Assembly: GCA_965263205.1 (NCBI GenBank)
Contig: CBDHHF010000034.1
Span: 343,779 to 407,778 of the forward strand
Reading direction: 5' to 3'
Source: JBCCIM01 sp965263205
Lineage (GTDB): Bacteria > Bacteroidota > Rhodothermia > Rhodothermales > JAHQVL01
DNA length: 64,000 nt
Shown: one piece after another, positions 33,771-42,226 of the stretch
Numbering within the stretch: position 1 is the first letter of the stretch
How the letters are laid out: every line of letters starts with the position of its first letter
Made by a program: the position numbers and the translations under genes
The notes under the pieces: model-generated
What the model was told of the DNA's origin: nothing
What the model saw: only the letters and a program-made list of their open reading frames with translations
Databases searched by the model: none

Positions 33771-36749
33771 ATGCAGCAGTTCATGCCCGTGGCACGCAAA
33801 TTTCTAACCCCCTGGTATTTCGCTGTTGGCCTATTCGTTTGTATAAGCCAACCGGTGAATGCCCAAGAACTTCAGCTCTCTGTAGAAGCTATTACTTTTC
33901 CCAACACGTTTCTCGGCGATTTTTCCGAGGCCATTGTGACATACGAGAATATCGGCGAAGCACCCGTTACGTTTGACAAAATTGGATTTTCAGATACCGA
34001 GCTGACGGCATTCGAAATTGTTAATTCGCCGAGCCTGACCGCATTAGACCCCGGCGAAGTGCGGAATGTGCGAATTCGATTTACACCCGTCGAAGAAACA
34101 ACGCTTTCTACATTTCTTGTCATCGAGACGATCATCCCGGATGAAAAATACAGGGTTGGCCTTGAAGGCACAGGCGAACGTGAGCGTTTGCGCTTGTCGC
34201 TCGATCAGCTTGCGTTTGGTTCAGTGGAAGCCTTGTCCGTTGCTGATACAACCTTGCTCTTGGAAAACCCAAGCGATGGCCCCATCACGATAACATCTTT
34301 TGGATTCACCGAGACAGATCAGCCCTTCGTTATAACGGGAGGTGATGCGCTGGGTGTACTTGGAGCCGGCGCATCACGCGCCGTCGATATCCGGTTTGCA
34401 CCACAACTGCCAACTACTTACACAAGCGCCATCGAAGTCCAAATTGCAGAGGATGAAAAAACGCGCACCATACCTATCACAGCAACGGGGATTGCGGGTA
34501 CCTTTTCATTTACACGTGAATTGTTGGAATTCGAATCTACCATCCTCCTCGACACATCGCAAAACCGCATCCAGTTCATCAACACGAGTCCCGTTCCGCT
34601 GGTTGTAACGGGCTATCAGCTTGAAGGCGCACAGGTAACATCGTTCGAAATTGCATCTGGCCCCACGCTCCCCCTTACTGTGCTTCGGGGCGATCGTCCA
34701 GAGATCAACATCAACTTCATCCCGCAAATACCCGGACAGAACGAGGCGACGCTGGTGGTACAAACCAATACGCAGGCCGAACCGGTAGTTCTGCCAATCA
34801 TTGGGGAAGCGCGTGCCGGCATTGCGACCCCTTCTGCATCAGCTGTGTCCTTTGACCGGCTCGCTGTGGGTATGCATACAACAGCCACGTTTACCATCAC
34901 CAACACAGGGTTTGCACCTTTTTCGATTGCTGACCGCACCATCACAGGCGTCGATGCAACGGCGTTCAGCCTTGTCACGCCGGCCAGTACGGAGCCGCTC
35001 GCTCCCAATGACGTACGCACACTAACGGTCCAATTCACGCCACAAAAAGTGAATGAACACGAAGCAACCCTTTTGCTCTATACGGGGCTTCCAGATTCCC
35101 CCGTTAGCATCGCGCTGGATGGCCTTGGGGGGCTCGACAACTCGTTCATAGAAAATGAGATGCCGGCAACTGGCAACCCGCTGGCTATTACGGTTAGAAA
35201 ATCCAACGCAGAGGTATGGAATCAGCAAACGCTCTTCTACAGACGCGGGGGCGAAACGGCGTATCAAACTGTCGCCATGCTCGACCGAGGTGACAGACTG
35301 GAAGGCCTCATTCCACTCTCCCACATCACGCAACGCGGCGTCGACTATTACGTTGAGCTCTCGAACAACGCCAATACGCTGACCATCCCAACGCTTGATG
35401 CTGCACTGAATCCGTTTCACTTGCGGGTACAAACTGCGGCACAGGAAGTCCCGCTCGCCTTGCCGGCAGAAAAAAACCGGATGGTATCCATTCCCCTACT
35501 GCTTGATGAGCCACAGTTGAAAGACATTCTGGAAGATGATTATGGCGAATACAACAACCGGGCCTGGCGATTGCACCAATGGAATGCAGCATCTGAAGTA
35601 TACGAAGAGTACGACGAGCAGGAGCTTGTCACTACCCCCGGCCGGGCGTTTTGGCTCGTAACCCGGGAAGGTACGCCGTTTGATTTCGGTGGCGGGTTCT
35701 CTGTGCCGGCCAACACACCGTTTGCCATTACGCTGGCCCCTGGTTGGAATCAGATCGCGAATCCCTTTGCATTTCCAATTAGCTGGCAGACAAGCTTTTT
35801 CACCGAAAATCCCGGTACGCGCGAACCCATTGAAGCGCCTGTAGCCTTCGATGGCGATGAATATTTGTACGATGAGACGATCCTGCATCCCTGGCAGGGC
35901 TACTTTGTCTTCAACGGCAACGAGACCGTAACGCAGGCCTTCTTTCGCCCCATTGAAACGACACCAGAAATAGCAGCCGGCAAGTCGAGGGCAGACCAGG
36001 CAAATGCCGGCGCTTCATACCGCCTGCAGTTGTCAGCTACAATGCCCAACTTCGGCCTGCTTGACACACAGAATTTCATCGGCTTTCATTCCGAAGGGTT
36101 CGCGCAACGCGAAGCACCGCCGCTTGGTGATCACGTACAACTCAGCATGTTAGCAGAAGGCACCAATCTCGCACGTCAATTTGTGGAGGAGCAGGAGGAT
36201 GGAGCATACTGGGATATCGCACTCACGAGTCGTATCGCGAATAACGTCTTCCAGTTAGAAAAGCAGGTCGAACTTTCCATTGCTGCAACGGGGAGTTTGC
36301 CCGAAGGATTTGCAGTGCACTTCATAGACAAGACAACTGGCCAGCATCTGCCGCTAGCTGATAGCACGGTATCGTTTGTATTGACTGACGCAATCCCACA
36401 GTATGACCTACGTGTTGTGATCGGGAATGAAGCGTTTCTGGCGCAACACAGTACAGCGTCGCAAACTGCACAACCCTTTGCCTTAAACCCGGGCTACCCA
36501 AATCCTTTTAGCTCGCGTATTTCGCTTCCCTATAGTCTGGCAGAACCCGGCTCCGTCCAACTTGCTGTGTTCGATGTGCTCGGCCGGCGCGTGGCTACCC
36601 TGGTCGATGGTGAGCAGACCGCTGGCACCTATGCAGTTCATTGGGATGGCACACAGCAAACAGGTCGGCCGGCTGCAAGCGGCATCTACATTGTTCAACT
36701 CAAGGCCGGCGCCGCTACCACTGCTCGTCGAATTGTTTTATCGAGGTAA
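33771..36749 (+). CDS. Choice-of-anchor D repeat protein with T9SS sorting domain
   Basis: 992 residues from the ATG at 33771. A signal peptide ends near NAQE. There are four or more Ig-like choice-of-anchor D/ASH repeats of about 105 residues (LSVEAITFPNTFLGDFSEAIVTYENIGEAPVTF, with variants near residues 140, 245 and 345). A region with NRMVSIPLLLDE.. and GWNQIANPFAFP follows. The C-terminal 85 residues are a FlgD-like T9SS sorting domain (LNPGYPNPFSSRISLPYSL; VQLAVFDVLGRRVATLVDGEQ; ASGIYIVQLKAG). It is a probable secreted or surface-displayed adhesin-like protein. It lies 49 bases after the CsgG-like gene and 3 bases before the barrel gene. Confidence 0.88.
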   Translation: MQQFMPVARKFLTPWYFAVGLFVCISQPVNAQELQLSVEAITFPNTFLGDFSEAIVTYENIGEAPVTFDKIGFSDTELTAFEIVNSPSLTALDPGEVRNVRIRFTPVEETTLSTFLVIETIIPDEKYRVGLEGTGERERLRLSLDQLAFGSVEALSVADTTLLLENPSDGPITITSFGFTETDQPFVITGGDALGVLGAGASRAVDIRFAPQLPTTYTSAIEVQIAEDEKTRTIPITATGIAGTFSFTRELLEFESTILLDTSQNRIQFINTSPVPLVVTGYQLEGAQVTSFEIASGPTLPLTVLRGDRPEININFIPQIPGQNEATLVVQTNTQAEPVVLPIIGEARAGIATPSASAVSFDRLAVGMHTTATFTITNTGFAPFSIADRTITGVDATAFSLVTPASTEPLAPNDVRTLTVQFTPQKVNEHEATLLLYTGLPDSPVSIALDGLGGLDNSFIENEMPATGNPLAITVRKSNAEVWNQQTLFYRRGGETAYQTVAMLDRGDRLEGLIPLSHITQRGVDYYVELSNNANTLTIPTLDAALNPFHLRVQTAAQEVPLALPAEKNRMVSIPLLLDEPQLKDILEDDYGEYNNRAWRLHQWNAASEVYEEYDEQELVTTPGRAFWLVTREGTPFDFGGGFSVPANTPFAITLAPGWNQIANPFAFPISWQTSFFTENPGTREPIEAPVAFDGDEYLYDETILHPWQGYFVFNGNETVTQAFFRPIETTPEIAAGKSRADQANAGASYRLQLSATMPNFGLLDTQNFIGFHSEGFAQREAPPLGDHVQLSMLAEGTNLARQFVEEQEDGAYWDIALTSRIANNVFQLEKQVELSIAATGSLPEGFAVHFIDKTTGQHLPLADSTVSFVLTDAIPQYDLRVVIGNEAFLAQHSTASQTAQPFALNPGYPNPFSSRISLPYSLAEPGSVQLAVFDVLGRRVATLVDGEQTAGTYAVHWDGTQQTGRPAASGIYIVQLKAGAATTARRIVLSR

Positions 36750-36752
36750 ATT

Positions 36753-37874
36753 ATGCAACGGTTTTCTTTTCAGTCTTTTCGACACGGTTTTGTCTGCTTT
36801 TTTGTCGCCGCGCTGCTGCTTGTACCCGAAACAGTCCATGCACAGTTTGCCGACGCAAACCTGTCCAGCCAACGCAAACCCATTGTTATTTCGATGCAAG
36901 GGGTATACGAAAGCGTACCGCTTGGCTCGGGCCGGCTTACCGAAATCAGCCTTCCATTCAGCCTTTCTGCCCCCATGGGCAGGTATGTATCTTTTGGACT
37001 GCAAACACGCAGTGCCATCGCGCAATCTGATGCATCTCCAACGCTGCGCGGACTCAATGATGTGTACACTTCGCTCCAATATGCACGGCAGTTCAACTGG
37101 TCGAGTCTTGCGGTTACCCTGGGCATCAATATTCCGAGTGGACAAGAGCAACTCAGCCTGGATGAACTGGAAACAGCCATTCAGATCAGCCAACCCATTT
37201 TCGGTTTTTATACGCCGGGATTTGGCCAGGGCTTTAACGTACGCCCAACGGTCACGTGGGCATTCCCCCTGTTCAAAGGCATTGTACTGGGACTTGTAGC
37301 ACAGCATAGCTGGCAAGGCTCGTTCAAACCCATCGCCGGCATGACAACACCGTACGATCCCGGAGATGAGTGGCTGGCTGGCGTCGGCCTGGATAGCCGC
37401 ATTTTACCGAACGTCACCTTGTCTGCTGATGCAAGCTTTTCGCGATTCAGCGGCGACTACATCGGCGACACCCAGGTATTTGAAGCCGGCATGCGCAAAA
37501 CCTTCAATGTCATGTTCAGATATGCAAAGGGGCACGACGATCTGCGCCTGTTGTTCAGTTTCACGGACAACGATAAAGGGACCGCGTTCGTCGCGGAGGA
37601 GCCGGCACAACTTGCCGTTCAGACCGTCCCGAGTGTAACCGAAGCCATGCTACAATACCAATGGCGTATTTCCAGACCGCTTTTTATGGGTATCCGTGTT
37701 GGTGCACAACAATTTGAAGCATCAACCCTGTACGACGTACACAAGCTTGCCTATGTCAGCATTCTTCCTCGTTACCAGATCAACAACCAATTTGCCATTT
37801 TGCTGCGCGCAACGGGTACGGCCGGCGATTTTTACGCGTACGAATTGGGCACCGGGCTTACCGTTTCGTTGTGA
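36753..37874 (+). CDS. Outer-membrane beta-barrel protein
   Basis: 373 residues with a signal peptide ending near VHAQF. The mature part is a run of alternating hydrophobic beta-strands (LTEISLPFSLSAPMGRYVSFGLQTRS; VTLGINIPSG; FGFYTPGFGQGFNVRPTVTWAFPLF; a C-terminal YELGTGLTVSL), the pattern of a 10- to 14-strand transporter-type barrel. The family is not recognised. It follows the T9SS protein by 3 bases; together the three genes may form a surface export or adhesion unit. Its last 43 bases overlap the convergent carotene dioxygenase gene. Confidence 0.72.
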   Translation: MQRFSFQSFRHGFVCFFVAALLLVPETVHAQFADANLSSQRKPIVISMQGVYESVPLGSGRLTEISLPFSLSAPMGRYVSFGLQTRSAIAQSDASPTLRGLNDVYTSLQYARQFNWSSLAVTLGINIPSGQEQLSLDELETAIQISQPIFGFYTPGFGQGFNVRPTVTWAFPLFKGIVLGLVAQHSWQGSFKPIAGMTTPYDPGDEWLAGVGLDSRILPNVTLSADASFSRFSGDYIGDTQVFEAGMRKTFNVMFRYAKGHDDLRLLFSFTDNDKGTAFVAEEPAQLAVQTVPSVTEAMLQYQWRISRPLFMGIRVGAQQFEASTLYDVHKLAYVSILPRYQINNQFAILLRATGTAGDFYAYELGTGLTVSL

Positions 37875-38929
37875 TGATGCACTGCCCACAACCCCTCCAC
37901 CCGATCCATCCGCCACACAACCCAGATGTGCGGCAGCGTAAGTACCGCAATCAGTACAAGATATAAGCCCGTGAAATCGACCATGGATGTGGGTGTATGA
38001 GGGACAACCGCTTGCAAAGCGCCTAACCCCAACAACGCCACCAGCGTGGTTGGTAACGCCTGCAAAAAGAAGCGCCGCATGCCGCGCTTTAATCCAACCT
38101 GATCCACAGGATAAGCCGCATCGACTGGTGTAGCAAAAACGATTACCCGTACGATGTGGCGTACTGCATGCCAGCAGCAGAAATAGATACCAATGGCGAC
38201 CAGCGGATGGACCACCACGAACAGTGCAACCAGTAGCATCACTTCAGCGAGATCTTCCCAATACGACCTTGTGGGCATCCAGCGCGATGTGTAGAGCCCG
38301 TAGCCAAAATAAACGGCGGTGATACCGGCGAATCCAAAACCAGCAATCCATCGGAAGGTGTTTGAAAAGGGCCACACGATAGCTGCTGAAGATGCGGCGT
38401 CAAAACGCGCTGTAATGCTTAAAAACACCTCCTGGTACACATCAGGAAACGCAAGGAGGGGCACCAGCATGGGTAAGCCGCCGCGCACAACAAGCGCAAG
38501 CCGGCGCATTGTTAATGATGTCAGATGCGCTGCTCGCGAAAAAACAAACAGGGTGTGTACATCACCCTGCCCCCAATGAAACCAGGTGATAAAAATGAAC
38601 ACCGCAAACGACAGGGCCGGCATCAAAAACCACAGCCCCAAATAACAACCAGCCAGTGAAAGGTAAGGCACAATGACACGTGCCAGTGCGGGGGCCGTAC
38701 ACGGCCTGTTTTCCAATTGCAACAATACCATGTGATCCACGGCACCATGCGGCAAGCCGAGAAACAACATGCTACCCAGGAGGGGCAGATAAAGCCAGAT
38801 GCCTTCTGGTGCCGGCAACAGCGCATACAACGCTACGCATAAAGCCACGCATGCATAGGGTAGCTGCCGGACCAAGAACGATGCGTTTTGAGGCTGTCTA
38901 TGTGCAATCCCAAGCTCAGTGGTTGCCAT
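37832..38929 (-). CDS. blh: Beta-carotene 15,15'-dioxygenase (Brp/Blh family)
   Basis: 365 residues from the ATG at 38929 (MATTELGIAHRQ), preferred over an upstream in-frame start inside the cyclase gene. Integral-membrane, non-heme iron enzyme that cleaves beta-carotene into two retinals. The conserved histidine-containing helices are visible: GLPHGAVDHMVL, ITWFHWGQGDVHTLF and CWHAVRHIVRV. It overlaps the lycopene cyclase stop by 14 bases, so translation is likely coupled. It supplies the chromophore for the neighbouring rhodopsin. Its 3' end overlaps a convergent barrel gene by 43 bases. Confidence 0.93.
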   Translation of the reverse strand: MATTELGIAHRQPQNASFLVRQLPYACVALCVALYALLPAPEGIWLYLPLLGSMLFLGLPHGAVDHMVLLQLENRPCTAPALARVIVPYLSLAGCYLGLWFLMPALSFAVFIFITWFHWGQGDVHTLFVFSRAAHLTSLTMRRLALVVRGGLPMLVPLLAFPDVYQEVFLSITARFDAASSAAIVWPFSNTFRWIAGFGFAGITAVYFGYGLYTSRWMPTRSYWEDLAEVMLLVALFVVVHPLVAIGIYFCCWHAVRHIVRVIVFATPVDAAYPVDQVGLKRGMRRFFLQALPTTLVALLGLGALQAVVPHTPTSMVDFTGLYLVLIAVLTLPHIWVVWRMDRVEGLWAVHHHNETVSPVPNSYA

Positions 38930-39668
38930 AAAACACGGCCGGCTCCTGGCGTAACGCCTTGACATTCCAGGTATGTAGCATGAGCACCAATCCCTGAACA
39001 ACAAGCATGTTGGTCACAAGAAAAAACAGTGCTTCCTCGAAAGGCAAACCGAAAAGATGTGCACCCGTCGTAAACTGGTCGGAAATATGCCAGATACCCA
39101 GGTGCAACGCAATGCGATCAGCGCCCCAGAGGTAGAGTGTAGGTAGCGAAACAGCCACAAAACATAGTTTGCGAAGCCGCCATAAATGGTGACCGCCATA
39201 GAGCCACTGCACAAACAGCATCGGACAGGCCCATACGAGGATCAGCGCGAGATACCGCGCAGATTCGACGGATAACAACGCAACACCTGTAAGGCTCAGA
39301 AGCAGCATAAACGCGCTTCCCACATACCTCGCACGATTACTGGGAGATGCCGGCTGAATCAGGTTTGATTTCCAGATAAGGCGATAGAGCCAAAACCCCG
39401 TCAGCAGTGGCTGCGCCAGAAAAAAGAAATACTCTTCCACGGGCACATAGCCGAGGGTGCCCAGCACACGGCCCTGCCCATACCCCCAGATACCCTCTTG
39501 AATCAGATAATTATCCCAGGGAGTAGTCCAGATAAAGGCAATCGACGCAATCACAACAAGCGAAATTGTTGCTTTGGTCATATCGCGTGCAAATACTTTC
39601 GGGCCAGTCATTTTCAGATAAAAGATGACTGGTAACGTAAAAATCAGGTGGAACTGCAAGTAGGTCAT
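38916..39668 (-). CDS. crtYcd: Lycopene cyclase, CrtYcd/CarR type
   Basis: 250 residues, about seven membrane helices, made of two tandem cyclase half domains. Each half carries the acidic membrane motif: VPVEEYFFFLAQPLL in the first and LPFEEALFFLVTNML in the second; WTTPWDNYLI precedes it. The family converts lycopene to beta-carotene. The gene is followed at an overlap by blh, and preceded by the rhodopsin gene and its terminator, so a retinal synthesis operon is clear. The phytoene-stage genes (crtE, crtB, crtI) are not in the window. Confidence 0.93.
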   Translation of the reverse strand: MTYLQFHLIFTLPVIFYLKMTGPKVFARDMTKATISLVVIASIAFIWTTPWDNYLIQEGIWGYGQGRVLGTLGYVPVEEYFFFLAQPLLTGFWLYRLIWKSNLIQPASPSNRARYVGSAFMLLLSLTGVALLSVESARYLALILVWACPMLFVQWLYGGHHLWRLRKLCFVAVSLPTLYLWGADRIALHLGIWHISDQFTTGAHLFGLPFEEALFFLVTNMLVVQGLVLMLHTWNVKALRQEPAVFYGNH

Positions 39669-39712
39669 AATACGCTACCGCTATGAAAGGTGGGGGAAAG
39701 CGGAAAAAAGGA

Positions 39713-39751
39713 CCAGGTGCGGGTTAAAGGAGGTAAACATCCCGCACCTGG
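39713..39751 (-). terminator. Strong terminator between rhodopsin and lycopene cyclase
   Basis: Perfect 11-base stem CCAGGTGCGGG / CCCGCACCTGG on the minus strand, followed by TCCTTTTTTCC. It lies 25-63 bases beyond the rhodopsin stop. It should end most rhodopsin transcripts, leaving the cyclase-blh pair at a lower, read-through level. Confidence 0.88.
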
Positions 39752-39775
39752 CTGCGCTGCATTATGTGGTTGTCA

Positions 39776-40573
39776 TTAAGCAGCAGCTCCGGCGTACTCG
39801 CGCTCCTCTTCCACAACCAACCATCCGTCGGCCTCAGACTTCGCGCGGGCAATGGCGTAGATCATCACACCAAATGCCGCTTTAGCAAGCACGTCGGAAA
39901 TGGAATACCCGACCTGCACAATCACTTCGCCCGTGGCACCACCAAGGCCAAAGAAAGGACCCATGTAAGCGATTGGATAGAAACCCCACGTAGCTATCAA
40001 GAGCAGGCGAATGTTTCTTGTCAGAACCTGGACGCGTGGTGGCTGTGTTTTCAACACTTTGCCAAGTTCGCCCCAAAGGATATAGAGGATGTAAACAAAA
40101 GGAATGGTGCTCAATGCGCCCCAAAGTGCACGTGTACCATTATCTGTAGCAAGTTCTCCCGGATAACCAAGAATGATCATCGCTGCTGCAGCAACGGTAA
40201 GTTTGGCGAGCATCGGACCGCTTTTGGCGCGTGAAAGCGACAATACCAGAACCAGCTCTACAAGCAACAGCGGTACAGTGAGCAACCAGTCAACGTAGCG
40301 ATAGGCATCATTAAAGGGTTCACCGCTGAACACATACTCGCCACCGCTCAACGTATAGGCAGCTTCCCAACTGGCCGTGATCCGGAAATAGTGGTAAGCA
40401 GCAATGCCAACAACCAGGGATGACACGATCAATGAAATACGGTACTTCGGAGCAACCCGATTCTGTGCCATGAAGAAAAATGCGAATGCTGCCAACATGG
40501 ACGCAATCGAAAACGAAAACATGTTAAATACCAGCGCATACTGCCCTGGGGTGAGTGTAGGCATCTCAAACAT
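39776..40573 (-). CDS. Xanthorhodopsin-like light-driven proton pump
   Basis: 265-residue seven-helix microbial rhodopsin. Helix C has RYVDWLLTVPLLLVE: Asp95 (counterion/acceptor), Thr99 and Glu106 (donor), the DTE signature of outward proton pumps. The Schiff-base lysine is Lys231 in ISDVLAK, with Asp227 as second counterion; His61 corresponds to the His that pairs with the acceptor in proteorhodopsins. The spectral-tuning position (proteorhodopsin 105) aligns with Leu103, the green-type residue. Gly152 (ALWGALST) aligns with the glycine that opens the carotenoid-antenna window in xanthorhodopsin, so a keto-carotenoid or xanthophyll antenna is plausible. A purine-rich AGAGG lies before the ATG. 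Confidence 0.95.
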   Translation of the reverse strand: MFEMPTLTPGQYALVFNMFSFSIASMLAAFAFFFMAQNRVAPKYRISLIVSSLVVGIAAYHYFRITASWEAAYTLSGGEYVFSGEPFNDAYRYVDWLLTVPLLLVELVLVLSLSRAKSGPMLAKLTVAAAAMIILGYPGELATDNGTRALWGALSTIPFVYILYILWGELGKVLKTQPPRVQVLTRNIRLLLIATWGFYPIAYMGPFFGLGGATGEVIVQVGYSISDVLAKAAFGVMIYAIARAKSEADGWLVVEEEREYAGAAA

Positions 40574-40993
40574 GAGGGACCTCTTCCGAGTTTGGTGAGA
40601 TAAAGCAATCAGAACACATCATTTCGATCTGATTTAGTGTTACTGATCGATATTACACCATCCAAACTATTAATAACCAGCTTATTTCGACCTCAATTAG
40701 ATTAATTGATCGAATTAATCGATATACACATCAAAAGAAACACATCTTAACGATCTTTTCACACAAAAAGAGCGCTATACACTACACAACCCTAAAGATC
40801 AAAAGGGCTTTTCTGACCAGAAATCGTACAGTGAGTAAAAAAATACACCTCCCTCAATCCCTTGCAACCTGCACCCGTACAGGTAAATCGTTCGTCTAGA
40901 ACAATAATGATCGTTTGTAGTACCTACCTTTCCACTCCACCACCCTCAGGTCTCTACGCTTGCGTGCAACTTTAGAATATTGGCTAAACAGCT
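40574..40993. promoter_or_regulatory. Divergent control region with AT-rich palindromes
   Basis: 420 bases between the rhodopsin and the CarH-like regulator. A perfect inverted repeat ATTAATT-GATCG-AATTAAT is at 40701-40719; GATCGAT-like words recur at about 40643-40651 (ACTGATCGATATTA) and 40716-40724 (TTAATCGATATA). MerR/CarH regulators bind such spaced palindromes upstream of carotenoid genes, and autoregulation of both divergent genes would be natural. No -35/-10 pair can be fixed by eye. Confidence 0.55.
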
Positions 40994-41974
40994 ATGGCAG
41001 TGCTACAGGAGTCAACATCAGCGGACAGAGCAGACAAAGATCGTTCTGTATCGACGAGACAGGCATCAGAAATGCTTGGGGTGCATGAATCATCCGTTAA
41101 ACGGTGGTGCAATGCAAATGAGCTCGATTTTTGGTTAACACCGGGTGGTCACCGGCGTATTCCGATCCATGCTCTGGTGACGTTCGCCAATGCGCAGCGT
41201 ATTGATCTTTACTTACGGCACTTCGGTTCAGACGCCGGCGAAGTCTGGGCTATTCTCGAGCAACTCAAACAGAAAACCGATTTCTCCGGACTCGTAACCC
41301 TGAGTTATCGATGGATCCTGCAAAGCGAAATTGAACGGATGACCCATCTCATGCGGCATCTAGCCAGCACGGGCTATTCGGTCGGTATGATCTTCGACTA
41401 CCTGGTGGGTCCGGTGATGAGCAGAGTGGGCATTAACTACTTTGAAGGCAACCTGACCATTGGTGACGAGCATCGTATGACCCAGGTGATGCGCGATATT
41501 CTGGTCACGCTCAGCACAACAAATGCACTTAAGCTGAACGAAAAATCGGAGACGCCACCTGTTGCTATCGTAGGATGTGCACGGGGTGAAGTGCATGAAC
41601 TGGGTGCCCTGATGGTTCGCGTGCTATTAGAAGCGATGGGTTGGAAAATTGTTTATTTGGGCCTGAACGTACCCACAGAAGAATTTGCGCATCAACAACT
41701 GAAACACAGCGCAGCATTGGTATGCATTTCCCTGATGCCTCCCATGGGCTTGCCTGAAGCGCAATCCATGATTCGCTTGCTAGACCGCATTTACGATAAA
41801 ACGCGGCCTTATCGTCTTATACTGGGAGGCAGCGCGTTGGGTAGAAACGAAGCGCCAGCCTCACGCAACACGCGGATTCCAGACGTTAAGTTGTTCAGCC
41901 GGATGGCTCCATTCCAGGAGTGGCTCGGCGAAATACCACCAGTACTTACCTATTCGAATGGGAAAGCCCATTGA
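40994..41974 (+). CDS. CarH-like B12-domain transcriptional regulator (MerR type)
   Basis: 326 residues. The N-terminus (about 18-60) is a winged helix of the MerR/excisionase type: VSTRQASEMLGVHESSVKRW and LTPGGHRRIP. A four-helix cap (about 80-175) and a B12-binding Rossmann-like domain (about 180-315) with GEVHELG follow; His201 is the lower axial ligand position of the E-x-H-x-x-G motif. In CarH the cap has a Trp directly followed by a His, nine residues before Glu-His. Here the Glu-His pair is kept (159-160) but the Trp is Tyr149 and the His is Phe150. So cobalamin binding is likely, while light sensing as known in CarH may be lost or altered. It is divergent from the rhodopsin gene. Confidence 0.85.
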   Translation: MAVLQESTSADRADKDRSVSTRQASEMLGVHESSVKRWCNANELDFWLTPGGHRRIPIHALVTFANAQRIDLYLRHFGSDAGEVWAILEQLKQKTDFSGLVTLSYRWILQSEIERMTHLMRHLASTGYSVGMIFDYLVGPVMSRVGINYFEGNLTIGDEHRMTQVMRDILVTLSTTNALKLNEKSETPPVAIVGCARGEVHELGALMVRVLLEAMGWKIVYLGLNVPTEEFAHQQLKHSAALVCISLMPPMGLPEAQSMIRLLDRIYDKTRPYRLILGGSALGRNEAPASRNTRIPDVKLFSRMAPFQEWLGEIPPVLTYSNGKAH

Positions 41975-41982
41975 TCTCACAC

Positions 41983-42041
41983 GCCGGCTTGTGTAGCTAA
42001 TGCCGTGCTTGTGTAGCTAATGCCGTGCTTGTGTAGCTAAT
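41983..42041. repeat. 20-bp tandem repeat after the CarH-like gene
   Basis: GCCGTGCTTGTGTAGCTAAT occurs twice perfectly (42002-42021, 42022-42041), preceded by an imperfect first unit GCCGGCTTGTGTAGCTAAT at 41983-42001. The repeats fill the end of the decayed photolyase frame. Each unit carries stop codons in the plus frame. Confidence 0.9.
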
Positions 42042-42122
42042 AATGCATAAAAGACATAGAAAACCATACAGCCTTCCATGCATGCATGGATTGCTACCAG
42101 GATGCCCCAGATACTGTAGAAA

Positions 42123-42218
42123 GGATAGCACAGGACCGCGTTTTGCGGCCTCAAAGAGGGGTTCATGGTCCACAACGCGCAGATCGCGTTTGAACCAAAC
42201 AACCTGCAGTCCTGGCAT
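42123..42218 (-). pseudogene. N-terminal stub of a photolyase/cryptochrome
   Basis: Starting at ATG 42218, 8 bases after the ECF sigma stop, the translation opens MPGLQVVWFKRDLRVVDHEP then LFEAAKRGPVL, which is the beginning of the photolyase alpha/beta domain. The match stops after about 32 codons; downstream frames give no photolyase sequence, and the locus ends in a tandem repeat. So this is the 5' stub of a deleted light-dependent DNA repair or cryptochrome gene that once followed the sigma factor in an operon. Confidence 0.75.
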
Positions 42219-42226
42219 GTTACCTG

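Noticed and set aside
36738..37316. 192-residue minus-strand frame antisense to the barrel gene
   Set aside because: Shadow of a well-supported gene; composition follows the sense codons.
41983..42041. Considered as a minimal CRISPR array
   Set aside because: Units are contiguous without spacers and no cas gene is near. The same holds for the 14-bp repeat at 19615.
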